Assembly: GCF_002140975.2 (NCBI RefSeq)
Contig: NZ_CP147247.1
Coordinates: 1,302,001 to 1,366,000, forward strand
Direction of reading: 5' to 3'
DNA: 64,000 bases
From: Enterococcus sp. 9E7_DIV0242
Lineage (GTDB): Bacteria > Bacillota > Bacilli > Lactobacillales > Enterococcaceae
Shown: piece after piece, positions 11,071 to 19,074 of the stretch
How positions within the stretch are numbered: the first letter of the stretch is position 1
How the letters are laid out: each line of letters opens with the position of its first letter
Program-made: the position numbers and the translations under genes
Notes under the pieces: generated by a model
What the model was told of the DNA's origin: nothing
Database searches by the model: none
What the model saw: the letters and a program-made list of their open reading frames with translations, nothing else

Positions 11071-11162
11071 AAAAAGAGAAGAGTGTGGGACATAACTCAA
11101 TCCTACACTCTTCTCTATACACCTAAAACCGAATAAACGGTGGGACAGAAGCAGCTTCTTCT
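11071..11162 (-). repeat. Dispersed 3'-end repeat, copy B, with terminator hairpin
   Basis: Downstream of the ABC exporter permease. A 16-bp stem (AGAGAAGAGTGTGGGA at 11075-11090 and complement at 11101-11116, one G-U pair) runs into a T-tract on the minus strand. The loop and flank carry GGGACATAACTCAA and GAATAAACGGTGGGACAGAAG, shared with copy A. Confidence 0.75.
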
Positions 11163-11187
11163 CCTAATTTTCATTTTCTTACTTCAG

Positions 11188-12801
11188 CTATGCGCCTTCC
11201 ACCAAATCACGTCGCTTATAGCCTAGATAGCCAATAAACATCAACCCTATACTGATTACCGTAATCACGACAAAGACAATTCCATCAAACTCTTCCATTG
11301 GCATCCGAGGAATCCAGCTTTGAATAGCCGTTTTAGCAAACCAATCGGGTAAATCAAGGATGCCGCCAAAATAGTTCAGAGCAAACGAGTAACCCAGATA
11401 GGCATAGACAGCTTTTCCAAGCTTTGGAAGCCAGCCTAACACCAAAGCCGCAAGCCCAATATAAAACAGAACAGACGGCAGAATATTATATCCGGCAGCT
11501 AAAAAATCCAGCAAATCCATTGTCGATTTATTTTCCATTGCAGCAATCGCTGCCCCGCCTAGTCCAGCTGAAGCTAAGCCAATCCCGACCACACCGGTCA
11601 AAATAGCTAAAACAACAGTTGTCCAATATAGCTGAGCTCGGGTAACCTTTGTTGCATACAGCTGACTGAGGTGTAATCGGATTTCCTCCGCGAACAGCTT
11701 ATTGATGACCGCAATCGGTAAAATCGTTACTAAACCGATCATCACCATCATAATCGTTCCTGTAAAGGATTCTTCGATCGATACACCGGATTGCGTAAAC
11801 ATTTGCTTCATCAATTCATTACTACCAAGAAACACCTGCATATCTCCATAAATCGATCCATAGGCCGCACCCATGATCACAAAGGCGACTAGCCAGCCAA
11901 TGATCACTCCTTTGTTGAGCTTAAAAATCAATCCGGGAACAGATAATAACGATTTTCTAGCAGTCGCTCTACCTTCTCGTTCTGGGAGGTAGCCAGCCCC
12001 CATATCTCGGTGCCCCTCTAGTATGAAAGAAATCAAGAGTAACACACCGCTGAAAATCACCGCAAAAAGCAGTGGCATCCAGTCATTCTTAGTAAACGGA
12101 TGGGTCAGATAAATCCACCCCATCGGGTTAATTATCGAAAGCTCCGCATTAGAGACATCTGTCCCCACGCGTGCAATATATAGCAGCCCCACAAGCCCTA
12201 AGGTTGCTCCGGTTGCCCCAGTGGATGTTGACATGAGCTGTGCCATCACAAGCGCAAGCACACCACCAACGATACCAGCCATCGCAATCGATGCGCCAAA
12301 CAAGAACGCCCCCTGTGCATCAATCGTTTTTACGCCAAAGCTCGTCATGATACCGCCAATAAAGAGCCCCAATAAAACATTGATCACAGTTATCTCTGTA
12401 ACCACTGCCAGCGAATTCGCTTGACGCCCTACCCGAAAAGAGCGAACCAATTCTGTCAGTCCCAGCTCCTCTTCCTTTCGCGTATGACTAACAACATGGA
12501 GTGCCGAAACAATCATTGCAAACAAGCCGCAAAACAACAGCATTTCCTGCGCATACATGGCTCCCAATGTATAATCAGCGCCAGACGTGATTGGGGTTGG
12601 GCCAACCATTGAAATCATTGCCGGATTCTGCATCGTTTCAAACATTCCTAACAAGCCTTGCCCCTTACCGATTTCTTCAAACGCCGGAACAAATGCTCCG
12701 GAAAACAGGCCTAAGCCCAAAATCCAAACGATTATTTTTTTCCAATCACGCTTCACATATTGAATAAACAATACACCCCAACGGGCAAATTTCTCATTCA
12801 T
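11188..12801 (-). CDS. ABC-2 type exporter permease (multidrug/polyketide exporter family)
   Basis: About 537 aa with roughly twelve hydrophobic segments in two halves separated by a soluble loop (EGHRDMGAGYLPEREGRATARKS). This is the layout of the large permeases described as exporters of polyketide antibiotics. Start at 12801 is chosen for its GGAGG site; the open frame continues to 12828 and overlaps the upstream ATPase stop. With that ATPase it should form an efflux pump. It is under a divergent TetR regulator and an unusual leader with chained small ORFs. Confidence 0.88.
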   Translation of the reverse strand: MNEKFARWGVLFIQYVKRDWKKIIVWILGLGLFSGAFVPAFEEIGKGQGLLGMFETMQNPAMISMVGPTPITSGADYTLGAMYAQEMLLFCGLFAMIVSALHVVSHTRKEEELGLTELVRSFRVGRQANSLAVVTEITVINVLLGLFIGGIMTSFGVKTIDAQGAFLFGASIAMAGIVGGVLALVMAQLMSTSTGATGATLGLVGLLYIARVGTDVSNAELSIINPMGWIYLTHPFTKNDWMPLLFAVIFSGVLLLISFILEGHRDMGAGYLPEREGRATARKSLLSVPGLIFKLNKGVIIGWLVAFVIMGAAYGSIYGDMQVFLGSNELMKQMFTQSGVSIEESFTGTIMMVMIGLVTILPIAVINKLFAEEIRLHLSQLYATKVTRAQLYWTTVVLAILTGVVGIGLASAGLGGAAIAAMENKSTMDLLDFLAAGYNILPSVLFYIGLAALVLGWLPKLGKAVYAYLGYSFALNYFGGILDLPDWFAKTAIQSWIPRMPMEEFDGIVFVVITVISIGLMFIGYLGYKRRDLVEGA

Positions 12802-12824
12802 TTTATTTTCCTCCGTTCCGACAA

Positions 12825-13706
12825 TCAACCTTCATAATGACGCAAGAACAAATCTTCCAGCGTTGGCGGCACAGATTCAAATTTTTTGACACCTAGCTTC
12901 GTTGCTTCAATCAAAATAGCATTCATCGCTTCATTATCAGCAGAAAACGTTGCTTTGCCTTCCTTTTGGACAAAATCATGAACACCTGAAACAGCTGCCA
13001 TCTCTGCAACATCACCTTCAGTCACCAATGTTACTGTGGAGCGGGTCAAATGCCGCAGCTCATCCAAGGTTCCTGTTTCTACGACTTTTCCTTGTCGGAT
13101 AATGACGACCTTATCGGCCAACCGTTCTACCTCACTCAAGATATGAGAAGACAGTAGAATCGCTTTACCTGCCTTTTTAATTGCTTCTATTTCCTCTTGA
13201 AAAACAGCCTCCATCAGCGGGTCCAAGCCAGATGTCGGCTCATCCAGAATATACAAATCGGATTCAACAGATAGTGCCGCAATTAATCCTACCTTCTGAC
13301 GATTTCCTTTAGAATAGCCCTTGGCCTTTTTCTTTGGATCAAGCTCAAATCGTTTGATCAAATAATCTCGTTTTGTCTTGCTCCCTCTACCATGAAGCTT
13401 CATAAACAAATCGATGATCTCGCCACCTGTCAGGCTGCCCCACAACGCAATATCCCCCGGAACATAAGAAATTCGCTTATGAATTTCCAAGCTGTCCTTC
13501 CAGACATCCTTTCCGAAAATGTTCACCTCACCCTTATTTCGGTTGATGATTCCTAGTAGCGTCCGAATCGTGGTCGATTTTCCAGCCCCATTCGGTCCAA
13601 TGAACCCAACGACCTCGCCAGCATTCACTGTGAATGACACGTCACTCAAAGCCTGAAACTTACCAAATTTTTTCTGCAAGCCCTGTACTCTTACAATTTC
13701 TGTCAT
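12825..13706 (-). CDS. ABC exporter ATP-binding protein
   Basis: 293 aa. Walker A GPNGAGKST at 37-45, a degenerate signature YSKGNRQK at 131-138, Walker B LYILDEP at 151-157, and a C-terminal extension of about 80 residues as in drug exporter ATPases. It pairs with the downstream 12-segment permease. Its ATG overlaps the TGA of a short upstream ORF (ATGA), and its GAAGGAG ribosome site lies inside that short ORF, so translation is probably coupled. Confidence 0.92.
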   Translation of the reverse strand: MTEIVRVQGLQKKFGKFQALSDVSFTVNAGEVVGFIGPNGAGKSTTIRTLLGIINRNKGEVNIFGKDVWKDSLEIHKRISYVPGDIALWGSLTGGEIIDLFMKLHGRGSKTKRDYLIKRFELDPKKKAKGYSKGNRQKVGLIAALSVESDLYILDEPTSGLDPLMEAVFQEEIEAIKKAGKAILLSSHILSEVERLADKVVIIRQGKVVETGTLDELRHLTRSTVTLVTEGDVAEMAAVSGVHDFVQKEGKATFSADNEAMNAILIEATKLGVKKFESVPPTLEDLFLRHYEG

Positions 13707-13738
13707 GATATTGAAACTCCTTCTTCTTCTGACATCAT
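13703..13738 (-). CDS. Leader small ORF 4 (11 aa), coupled to ABC ATPase
   Basis: Reads MMSEEEGVSIS and ends in TGA overlapping the ATPase start as ATGA. Its codons contain the GAAGAAGAAGGAG stretch that is the ATPase ribosome site, so ribosomes on this ORF would cover or open that site. It starts by ATGA overlap with small ORF 3. Confidence 0.5.
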   Translation of the reverse strand: MMSEEEGVSIS

Positions 13739-13782
13739 TTCATAACGTGCTTTCCAGTCCAAAACAAAACTTGATCCTTCAT
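13735..13782 (-). CDS. Leader small ORF 3 (15 aa)
   Basis: Reads MKDQVLFWTGKHVMK and then TGA, overlapping the next ATG. It has no clear own ribosome site, so translation by re-initiation from ORF 2 is the likely route. It is the third link in the chain leading to the ABC exporter ATPase. Confidence 0.45.
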   Translation of the reverse strand: MKDQVLFWTGKHVMK

Positions 13783-13835
13783 TTTATGAACGCATACTTA
13801 AGCCAAGGTTCACAACACACTGATTTATGCTTCAT
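13779..13835 (-). CDS. Leader small ORF 2 (18 aa)
   Basis: Reads MKHKSVCCEPWLKYAFIK and then TGA, overlapping the next ATG. It is basic, with a Cys-Cys pair and a Trp. It begins by ATGA overlap with ORF 1, whose strong ribosome site probably feeds it. No family is recognised. It could be a regulatory leader peptide whose translation senses ribosome-targeting drugs; this is a hypothesis. Confidence 0.5.
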   Translation of the reverse strand: MKHKSVCCEPWLKYAFIK

Positions 13836-13852
13836 TTCAAACCAAAGTTCAT
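13832..13852 (-). CDS. Leader small ORF 1 (6 aa) with strong ribosome site
   Basis: Reads MNFGLK and then TGA. GGAGG lies 5 bases upstream of the ATG, which is better than the site of most genes here and a strong sign that ribosomes enter at this point. It starts about 5-10 bases after the predicted transcription start and opens the chain of four ATGA-linked ORFs. Confidence 0.55.
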   Translation of the reverse strand: MNFGLK

Positions 13853-13863
13853 TTACACCTCCA

Positions 13864-13892
13864 ATAATAGCCCTTTCTAATCGGGTGGTCAA
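13864..13892 (-). promoter_or_regulatory. Promoter of ABC exporter operon
   Basis: Minus-strand -35 TTGACC (13887-13892), 17-base spacer, -10 TATTAT (13864-13869). Transcription should begin near 13857 and give a leader of about 150 bases before the ATPase ATG, fully covering the four small ORFs. Confidence 0.75.
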
Positions 13893-13911
13893 CGAAAAGC
13901 TGCTATAGTTT

Positions 13912-13937
13912 TGAACTCATCGTCGATTGTCAGTTCA
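13912..13937. promoter_or_regulatory. Inverted repeat, candidate TetR operator 1
   Basis: TGAACT (13912-13917) and AGTTCA (13932-13937) face each other across 14 bases and overlap the -35 region of the tetR-type promoter. A second pair with the same core lies at 13974-13996. Confidence 0.5.
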
Positions 13938-13955
13938 TATTTATTGGTATATAAT
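13927..13955 (+). promoter_or_regulatory. Promoter of tetR-type gene
   Basis: -35 TTGTCA at 13927-13932, 17-base spacer, -10 TATAAT at 13950-13955. It is flanked on both sides by GAAC/GTTC inverted repeats, consistent with autorepression. Confidence 0.75.
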
Positions 13956-13973
13956 ATAGGAAGATAAAATTAC

Positions 13974-13996
13974 GAACTTAGTACAGAAAAAAGTTC
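13974..13996. promoter_or_regulatory. Inverted repeat, candidate TetR operator 2
   Basis: GAACTT (13974-13979) and AAGTTC (13991-13996) are separated by 11 bases and lie downstream of the tetR-type promoter, between it and the start codon. The core matches operator 1. Single GTTCA half sites also occur in the exporter leader. Confidence 0.45.
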
Positions 13997-14028
13997 ATAT
14001 AAACCCGAATAAAAGGCAGGTCTTACAG

Positions 14029-14622
14029 ATGAATGGTTTTGAACGTAGAACAGAAGAAAAAAAATCTCAGGTATTACAAGCAGCCTTTGAGCTAATGAAT
14101 ACAGACCATGGAATTGAAAACCTAACCATTGATGAAGTTTCTAAAAAAGCGAACGTAGGAAAAACCTCCATTTTTACCTATTTCGGTAACAAAGAAAAAC
14201 TCATCCACGAAGTATTCATACACTCTATCGAAGAAATGAGCAACAAAGCTAAAAAGCTGATGGCTGAGAACCGCCCCTTCGAAGAAACGCTGATCGCAAT
14301 GAGCCAAAATAAAATCGATTACCTCGAAAAAATCAATCCACAGTTCTATCTGGATCTAATGAAATACTTCACTGAAAAAGGAGACAACGGGTTTACTCGA
14401 ATGATGGAAGAATACACAAAACAGAGCTTCAACATTATGCTGGATCTGTTTCATCGCGGACGAAAAGAAGGCAAAGTCGATCTAAAATACTCGGACGAAT
14501 TCCTAATGCTCTATTTCCAAGCCATCATTGAAGGAATTTCCAACCCGCAAATATACGAAAGAATCCTGCCCTACACAGCAGAATGGACAGAAGTTCTGGT
14601 AAAAGGAATTGCACCTCGGTAG
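14029..14622 (+). CDS. TetR-family transcriptional repressor
   Basis: 197 aa. The N-terminal helix-turn-helix (LTIDEVSKKANVGKTSIFTYFGNKEKLIHEVF, about residues 30-62) is classic TetR. The rest is an all-helical ligand and dimer domain with no recognisable specificity. It is divergent from the ABC exporter, the expected target, and GAAC/GTTC inverted repeats flank its own promoter. Confidence 0.92.
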   Translation: MNGFERRTEEKKSQVLQAAFELMNTDHGIENLTIDEVSKKANVGKTSIFTYFGNKEKLIHEVFIHSIEEMSNKAKKLMAENRPFEETLIAMSQNKIDYLEKINPQFYLDLMKYFTEKGDNGFTRMMEEYTKQSFNIMLDLFHRGRKEGKVDLKYSDEFLMLYFQAIIEGISNPQIYERILPYTAEWTEVLVKGIAPR

Positions 14623-14639
14623 GGGTGGGGATGTATTGT

Positions 14640-14688
14640 AATTGACGAAAAAACGAGGACGAAACAGATTGTTTCGAACTCGTTTTTT
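14640..14688. terminator. Terminator after tetR-type gene
   Basis: AAAAAACGAG..CGAAACA hairpin with TGTTTCG..CTCGTTTTTTT; A- and T-runs on the two sides allow action in both directions. Confidence 0.8.
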
Positions 14689-14759
14689 TCATATCGTTCT
14701 GTTTAATCATAGTTCATCAACCATCATTTACACATAGATGAACTTCCAATTGAAAACTA

Positions 14760-16280
14760 TCAATACTCAACAGTTGATAATTCTAAATTCTCTTCATTCG
14801 ATAAGTCTTGAAGTGTTTCAAGAGCCAAAACCATTCCTTTAAACATCTGTTCTTCCTCCGGAATAGATATTTTCTCTCTCTTCGACACTTGCTCTTCAAA
14901 AAATGGTGTTAAGAATGTTAATGCGAACTTACTCTTATCTTCTGAAGCAAACATATCCTTCAACAGACCACCAGTAAGCTTCTTCTCCAGACTATCCATC
15001 AGTGCTTCAACTTCATTCATATTTAGCAAATAATCAACTGTCAAAAGCTTAAATTGCTCTTCCAAAAGTCTAACCATTTCCTTCGCATCATCCTCAATAA
15101 ATGCACCTGTTACCGCATTAGAGATACCACCAGCAGCAGCTCCACCTAATAAAACACCACCAATACCTCCAACTGCTACACCAACCGCTCCCCCAATAAT
15201 AGTTCCTACTACAGGAATAACAGAGCCGATAGTAGCACCAGCGGCGGCTGCAGCGGTAGTTCCAGCAGTCCATCCTGCCATGCCACCACCAATTGATGCA
15301 GCTGTATTCGTCACGTTTTTAAATAGCTGACCTCCTGAAATCCTGCCACGAAAAATGTTGACTACATCTCCAGTGGAAAGAAGTGCACCAGTGATAACTC
15401 CAGTTATGACATTACTTCTAAGTAACTTCGCCGCACTTTTCATAGCTGCAGCACCATAAATATTTTGACCACTTCTCAACGCATTTACAAGATACGCTGA
15501 TGCTTTCGGTCCAATCATTGTCACAATCGCCTCACTACTGGAGACCATTGCGCTATTTAGTCCTGCTTTAGACAACTGACTCGCCACTACACTTGAAACA
15601 ATACTTAGACCACCTATTTTTATTCCCGAAATAGCAGAATTTCTAAGGGCAATATCATATTCTTCGCCATTCCAGACAGAAAGAGCAAAAGATAAGGTTG
15701 CTGATATACCAAAAGCACTTGCCCCTATAAACACACCATTTGCCATGTCGAACTTGAGTGAATCGATATTCCCTGCTTTAGTCACATTAATTGCTTGCTG
15801 CCTGGTGAATGGACTTTGTTTAATAATTTCTTTAGCTTGTGCAGGGTCAGTGACTCCTCGCAGCTGTCCGGCTTTGATTCTATTTTCCATCGCTTGAACC
15901 GCTGCTTCATATTTATCAAAAGGAACTTCTATTTTCATAGGCTGTCCGTCTTTCGAATAATACTTAAATTCCTGATTTTGAAAGCATTCTTGAATACACT
16001 TCGATCCTGTACGACAAAATTTTGTCTGAATTTCTACTCCATCAACCAGTCGATCAGCGCCATGTTTACTATTGTCAGCCCCCACAAGTGTAGCCTTTTT
16101 TCCATGAAACAAGTCATGTAAATGATTCATATCTTCTGCAGCAAATCCATGCCCCTTATTATTCGCAGTATACTTATTATGATTGTACATATTGCCACTT
16201 GAACTTACATTGGAAAACGTTGTTGCCGCTTGTTCACTCGCAGATAACTTACTCTTTTCCTTTTTTTCATTTCTCTCCAT
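14760..16280 (-). CDS. Glycine-zipper membrane protein with N-terminal nuclease-like motif, function unknown
   Basis: 506 aa from the ATG at 16280, chosen for its GGGGG site; the frame runs to 16313. N-terminal third: soluble, with GADRLVDGVEIQTKFC at about residues 80-95, where D...E-x-Q-x-K recalls PD-(D/E)XK-type nucleases. Middle: several hydrophobic helices. Residues 330-400 are packed with Gly and Ala (GGGMAGWTAG..GGAVGVAVGGIGG), a glycine-zipper membrane pattern. C-terminal 100 residues: charged helices. I believe it belongs to a widespread uncharacterised family. It neighbours the restriction locus, which suggests a defence or toxin role, but that is inference. Confidence 0.55.
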   Translation of the reverse strand: MERNEKKEKSKLSASEQAATTFSNVSSSGNMYNHNKYTANNKGHGFAAEDMNHLHDLFHGKKATLVGADNSKHGADRLVDGVEIQTKFCRTGSKCIQECFQNQEFKYYSKDGQPMKIEVPFDKYEAAVQAMENRIKAGQLRGVTDPAQAKEIIKQSPFTRQQAINVTKAGNIDSLKFDMANGVFIGASAFGISATLSFALSVWNGEEYDIALRNSAISGIKIGGLSIVSSVVASQLSKAGLNSAMVSSSEAIVTMIGPKASAYLVNALRSGQNIYGAAAMKSAAKLLRSNVITGVITGALLSTGDVVNIFRGRISGGQLFKNVTNTAASIGGGMAGWTAGTTAAAAAGATIGSVIPVVGTIIGGAVGVAVGGIGGVLLGGAAAGGISNAVTGAFIEDDAKEMVRLLEEQFKLLTVDYLLNMNEVEALMDSLEKKLTGGLLKDMFASEDKSKFALTFLTPFFEEQVSKREKISIPEEEQMFKGMVLALETLQDLSNEENLELSTVEY

Positions 16281-16571
16281 ATGATTACCCCCAATTATAG
16301 CAAAACAGATCAAATCTTATATTTAGATTATACCATCTGTCTACATGTTTTACTTTAGTGACTTTTGAGATTTATGGGTTTAAAGAAATATTACTCTTTC
16401 CTGACAATTGTTTTGATAATGTAAATCTCTAGTTTACTGTCATAAACTAGCTATTTTTAGGAATTCAATGATTCAGATACACTCTTTAAACTCTATGGAA
16501 GAATCAAATGAAATGCTATGTTCTATTGCCTATATCTACACTTTGATTTGTTTAGATATTTAGTGATTTAA
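16281..16571. other. AT-rich gap before silent hsdS; no gene seen
   Basis: No ORF with a ribosome site. Nothing resembling a promoter directs into the silent hsdS frame. Confidence 0.5.
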
Positions 16572-17714
16572 TTGGTGATTCAAACTTGGGAACAGCGTGA
16601 GTTGGGGGAAGTTGTGAACTTTTTAAATGGAAAAGCATATAAACAACAAGAACTACTTGATTCAGGTAAGTATAGAGTTTTAAGAGTCGGCAACTTTAAT
16701 ACCAATGATAGATGGTATTATTCAGATCTAGAGTTAGAGGAAAATAAGTATGCAAATAATGGGGATCTTTTATATTTATGGGCGACTAATTTTGGACCTG
16801 AGATATGGAATGAAGAACGTGTAATCTATCATTATCATATTTGGAAGTTGCAATTATTATCAAATGAACTTGATAAACAGTACCTATATACTTGGCTATT
16901 AACTGATAAAGAGAGAATAAAACAAGCTACAAATGGAACAACAATGGTACACGTTACAAAAGGAAATATGGAGCAAAGAGAGTTCCAGTATCCAACAGAT
17001 ATAGTAGAACAACAAAAATTAGGTTCTTTCTTCAAGCAACTCGACAATACTATCGCTCTTCATCTGGGTAAGGTAGATGCTCTAAAACAGATCAAGAAAG
17101 GCTTTCTACAACAGTTATTTCCGAGAAATGGTAAGAATGTGCCTGGGGTGAGGTTTGCTGATTTTGAAGAAGAATGGGAACAGCGTAAGTTAGGAGAAGA
17201 CATAAATTTTTTAAATGGACGAGCATATAAACAAAATGAATTACTTGATGAAGGAAAGTATAGAGTTTTACGAGTTGGAAATTTCAACACTAATGATTCT
17301 TGGTACTATTCTAACTTGGAATTAGATGGAAGTAAGTATGCTAATAAAGGAGATTTACTATATTTATGGGCAACAAACTTTGGTCCCGAAATTTGGAAAC
17401 AAGAAAAAGTAATCTATCATTATCATATATGGAAGCTTGAGTTAATTAATGACAATGTAGATCAACAATACTTATATACTTGGCTTGAAACTGATAAAGA
17501 ACGTATCAAGCAAAATACCAACGGAACTACTATGGTTCATGTGACAAAAGGAAATATGGAGCAGCGAGAATTTCAACTTCCATTAAACATAATTGAACAG
17601 CAAAAAATTAGTGCTTTCTTTAATCAACTAGATGATATTATCACTCTTTATCAATATAAATTGGAGCAGCTCAAAATTTTAAAAAAAAGCTATCTACAAA
17701 ATATGTTCATCTAA
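16572..17714 (+). CDS. hsdS: Silent HsdS specificity subunit (inverted donor copy)
   Basis: 380 aa. It has two target recognition domains and the conserved spacer helices (FFKQLDNTIALHLGKVDALKQIKKGFLQQLF). It lacks the first ~18 residues of the expressed copy and begins at a TTG without ribosome site, directly at the shared TTGGGAACAGCGTGAG repeat, so it is a storage copy expressed only after inversion. Both TRDs are close relatives of each other (FLNGKAYKQQELLD and FLNGRAYKQNELLD; TNGTTMVHVTKGNMEQREFQ in both), which is unusual. It is arranged head-to-head inverted relative to the expressed hsdS, with the recombinase gene between. Confidence 0.9.
   Translation: MVIQTWEQRELGEVVNFLNGKAYKQQELLDSGKYRVLRVGNFNTNDRWYYSDLELEENKYANNGDLLYLWATNFGPEIWNEERVIYHYHIWKLQLLSNELDKQYLYTWLLTDKERIKQATNGTTMVHVTKGNMEQREFQYPTDIVEQQKLGSFFKQLDNTIALHLGKVDALKQIKKGFLQQLFPRNGKNVPGVRFADFEEEWEQRKLGEDINFLNGRAYKQNELLDEGKYRVLRVGNFNTNDSWYYSNLELDGSKYANKGDLLYLWATNFGPEIWKQEKVIYHYHIWKLELINDNVDQQYLYTWLETDKERIKQNTNGTTMVHVTKGNMEQREFQLPLNIIEQQKISAFFNQLDDIITLYQYKLEQLKILKKSYLQNMFI
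16586..16601 (+). repeat. Inverted repeat IR1, silent side
   Basis: The 16-base TTGGGAACAGCGTGAG is identical (inverted) to 20152-20167 in the expressed hsdS, at the beginning of TRD1. It is a crossover site for exchanging the whole variable part. Confidence 0.85.
17030..17156 (+). repeat. Inverted repeat IR2, silent side (127 bp)
   Basis: 127 bases that by eye are identical, in inverted orientation, to 19609-19735. It encodes the central conserved helices between TRD1 and TRD2. Crossover here swaps only TRD2 halves, or with IR1 only TRD1. Confidence 0.9.
17690..17710 (+). repeat. Inverted repeat IR3, silent side
   Basis: 21 bases at the 3' end of the silent hsdS (CTATCTACAAAATATGTTCA and one more base), identical and inverted relative to 19079-19099 at the end of the expressed hsdS. 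Confidence 0.8.
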
Positions 17715-17804
17715 ATAAACATTTACACGTAAACTAACTCCTTGGATAATAATTAAAGATGAGATGATTCACTCATCTATCTATTTACTATCTAGGAGGT
17801 TTCT

Positions 17805-18734
17805 ATGAGAACAAAAAGAAGAAAAGAACAAATGTTTCATGAGTATTTTAAAGAATGGGTGGAGTTGTATAAAGTTGGAGCTATTAGGTCTATTACTCTT
17901 CAGAAGTATTATGTAACCGAGCAAAAATTAATAGAGCTTGTTCCTACTCTAAAATTAGAGGAGCTTGATCGATATAGTTATCAGCAACTATTGAATGACT
18001 ATGCACTTACTCATGAGAAACAGACTACAATGGACTTTCATCATCATTTAAAAGGAGCCATTTTAGATGCTGTCGATGAAGGGATTATTACTCAAAATCC
18101 CACAAGAAAAATTGTGATTAAAGGAAAAACCCCTCGACCCAAAAAAGCAAAATTTCTAAATCAATTTGAAGTACAAGCCTTATTGAAAGAGTTGAACTTA
18201 GCAGAAGATATTAATTGGGATTGGTTTATCTTATTAATTGTTAAAACTGGCCTTCGTTTCTCAGAAGCATTAGCATTAACACCTTTGGATTTTGACTTTT
18301 CTAAACAAAAAATAGTAATCAATAAAACTTGGAATTATAAAAAGACAAATGGTTCTTTCCAACCAACAAAAAATGAATCTTCAAATAGGAGGATTCAGAT
18401 TGACTGGCAGTTGGCCATGCAGTTCTCTCAATTGATTAAAATGAAAGAACAAGACAAGCCGATTTTTGTTAAAAATAGAGTATTTAATTCGACGATTAAT
18501 AATCGGTTAAAAGTACTATGTAATAGTGCAAATATACCAGTCATTACTGTTCATAGTTTACGACATACTCACGCTTCATTACTATTATTTGCGGGTGTGT
18601 CGATTGCTAGTGTTGCAAATAGATTAGGACATTCTAGTATGACCACAACTCAAGAAACATATCTTCACATTATTCAAGAGTTGGAAAATCAAGACAACGA
18701 TAAAATTATACGACATTTATCATTGTTAATGTAA
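17805..18734 (+). CDS. Tyrosine recombinase, probable hsdS invertase
   Basis: 309 aa. Core-binding SAM-like N-terminal domain, then a catalytic domain with Arg in TGLRFSEAL, HxxR in HSLRHTH, His in LGHSS and Tyr in TYLHI near the C-terminus. CTAGGAGG precedes the ATG. It lies inside the segment bounded by the inverted hsdS repeats, as in the phase-variable hsdS loci of streptococci and other Firmicutes, where a linked recombinase drives inversion. It lacks the arm-binding N-terminal domain seen in the integrase at 46.5 kb, in keeping with local inversion. Confidence 0.88.
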   Translation: MRTKRRKEQMFHEYFKEWVELYKVGAIRSITLQKYYVTEQKLIELVPTLKLEELDRYSYQQLLNDYALTHEKQTTMDFHHHLKGAILDAVDEGIITQNPTRKIVIKGKTPRPKKAKFLNQFEVQALLKELNLAEDINWDWFILLIVKTGLRFSEALALTPLDFDFSKQKIVINKTWNYKKTNGSFQPTKNESSNRRIQIDWQLAMQFSQLIKMKEQDKPIFVKNRVFNSTINNRLKVLCNSANIPVITVHSLRHTHASLLLFAGVSIASVANRLGHSSMTTTQETYLHIIQELENQDNDKIIRHLSLLM

Positions 18735-19074
18735 TAAAACCATTCCCGTCTATTTTTACTGGCACTTTATCATAGTCGGACTGATAGTGTCACCCAAGAG
18801 CGTTGAAAAAGGAAAGTATTCTCTTTCACATCAAGGTTTTTGGTTTAATGGGGCTGTGACATAACTCATTATGAGAGCCAATCAAAAAGAGAAGCGAATC
18901 AAAAAATTGTAAAATTATTTTTTGATTCGCTTCTCTTTTTTGATAATTTTAGTCGGTTTCAATCACTAAAGTGATTGGAATAAGAAACCTTCCCTGTACA
19001 TGGAAGAAGTAGCTTTAGCGATAAAACTCATTTCGATATACCAGCTATTTTACTACAAATTGATGGGAAATATT
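18735..19074. other. Gap between invertase and expressed hsdS; repeat copy C and hairpins
   Basis: No gene. Contains GTGACATAACTCA at about 18855-18867 (repeat copy C), a strong A/T-flanked hairpin at 18884-18941 (AAAAAGAGAAGCGAATC and complement) that should terminate hsdS, and a smaller nested hairpin at 18953-18988 (CAATCACTAAAGTGATTG). Confidence 0.65.
18884..18941. terminator. Terminator after expressed hsdS (and invertase)
   Basis: Long stem AAAAAGAGAAGCGAATC... closing with GATTCGCTTCTCTTTTTT. It lies between convergent genes and can act in both directions. Confidence 0.8.

Noticed and set aside
13705..13908. Plus-strand ORF of 67 codons in the exporter leader
   Set aside because: No start context; the supported signals (promoter, GGAGG, chained ORFs) are all on the minus strand.
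16835..17290. Minus-strand ORFs within the silent hsdS
   Set aside because: Shadows of the hsdS frame.
17805..18734. Recombinase considered as integrase of a genomic island covering the hsd locus
   Set aside because: It sits inside inverted hsdS repeats and lacks an arm-binding domain; an invertase role explains it better.
18884..18941. Long AT-rich inverted repeat considered as an insertion sequence end
   Set aside because: A single hairpin with T-run between convergent genes is better explained as a terminator.
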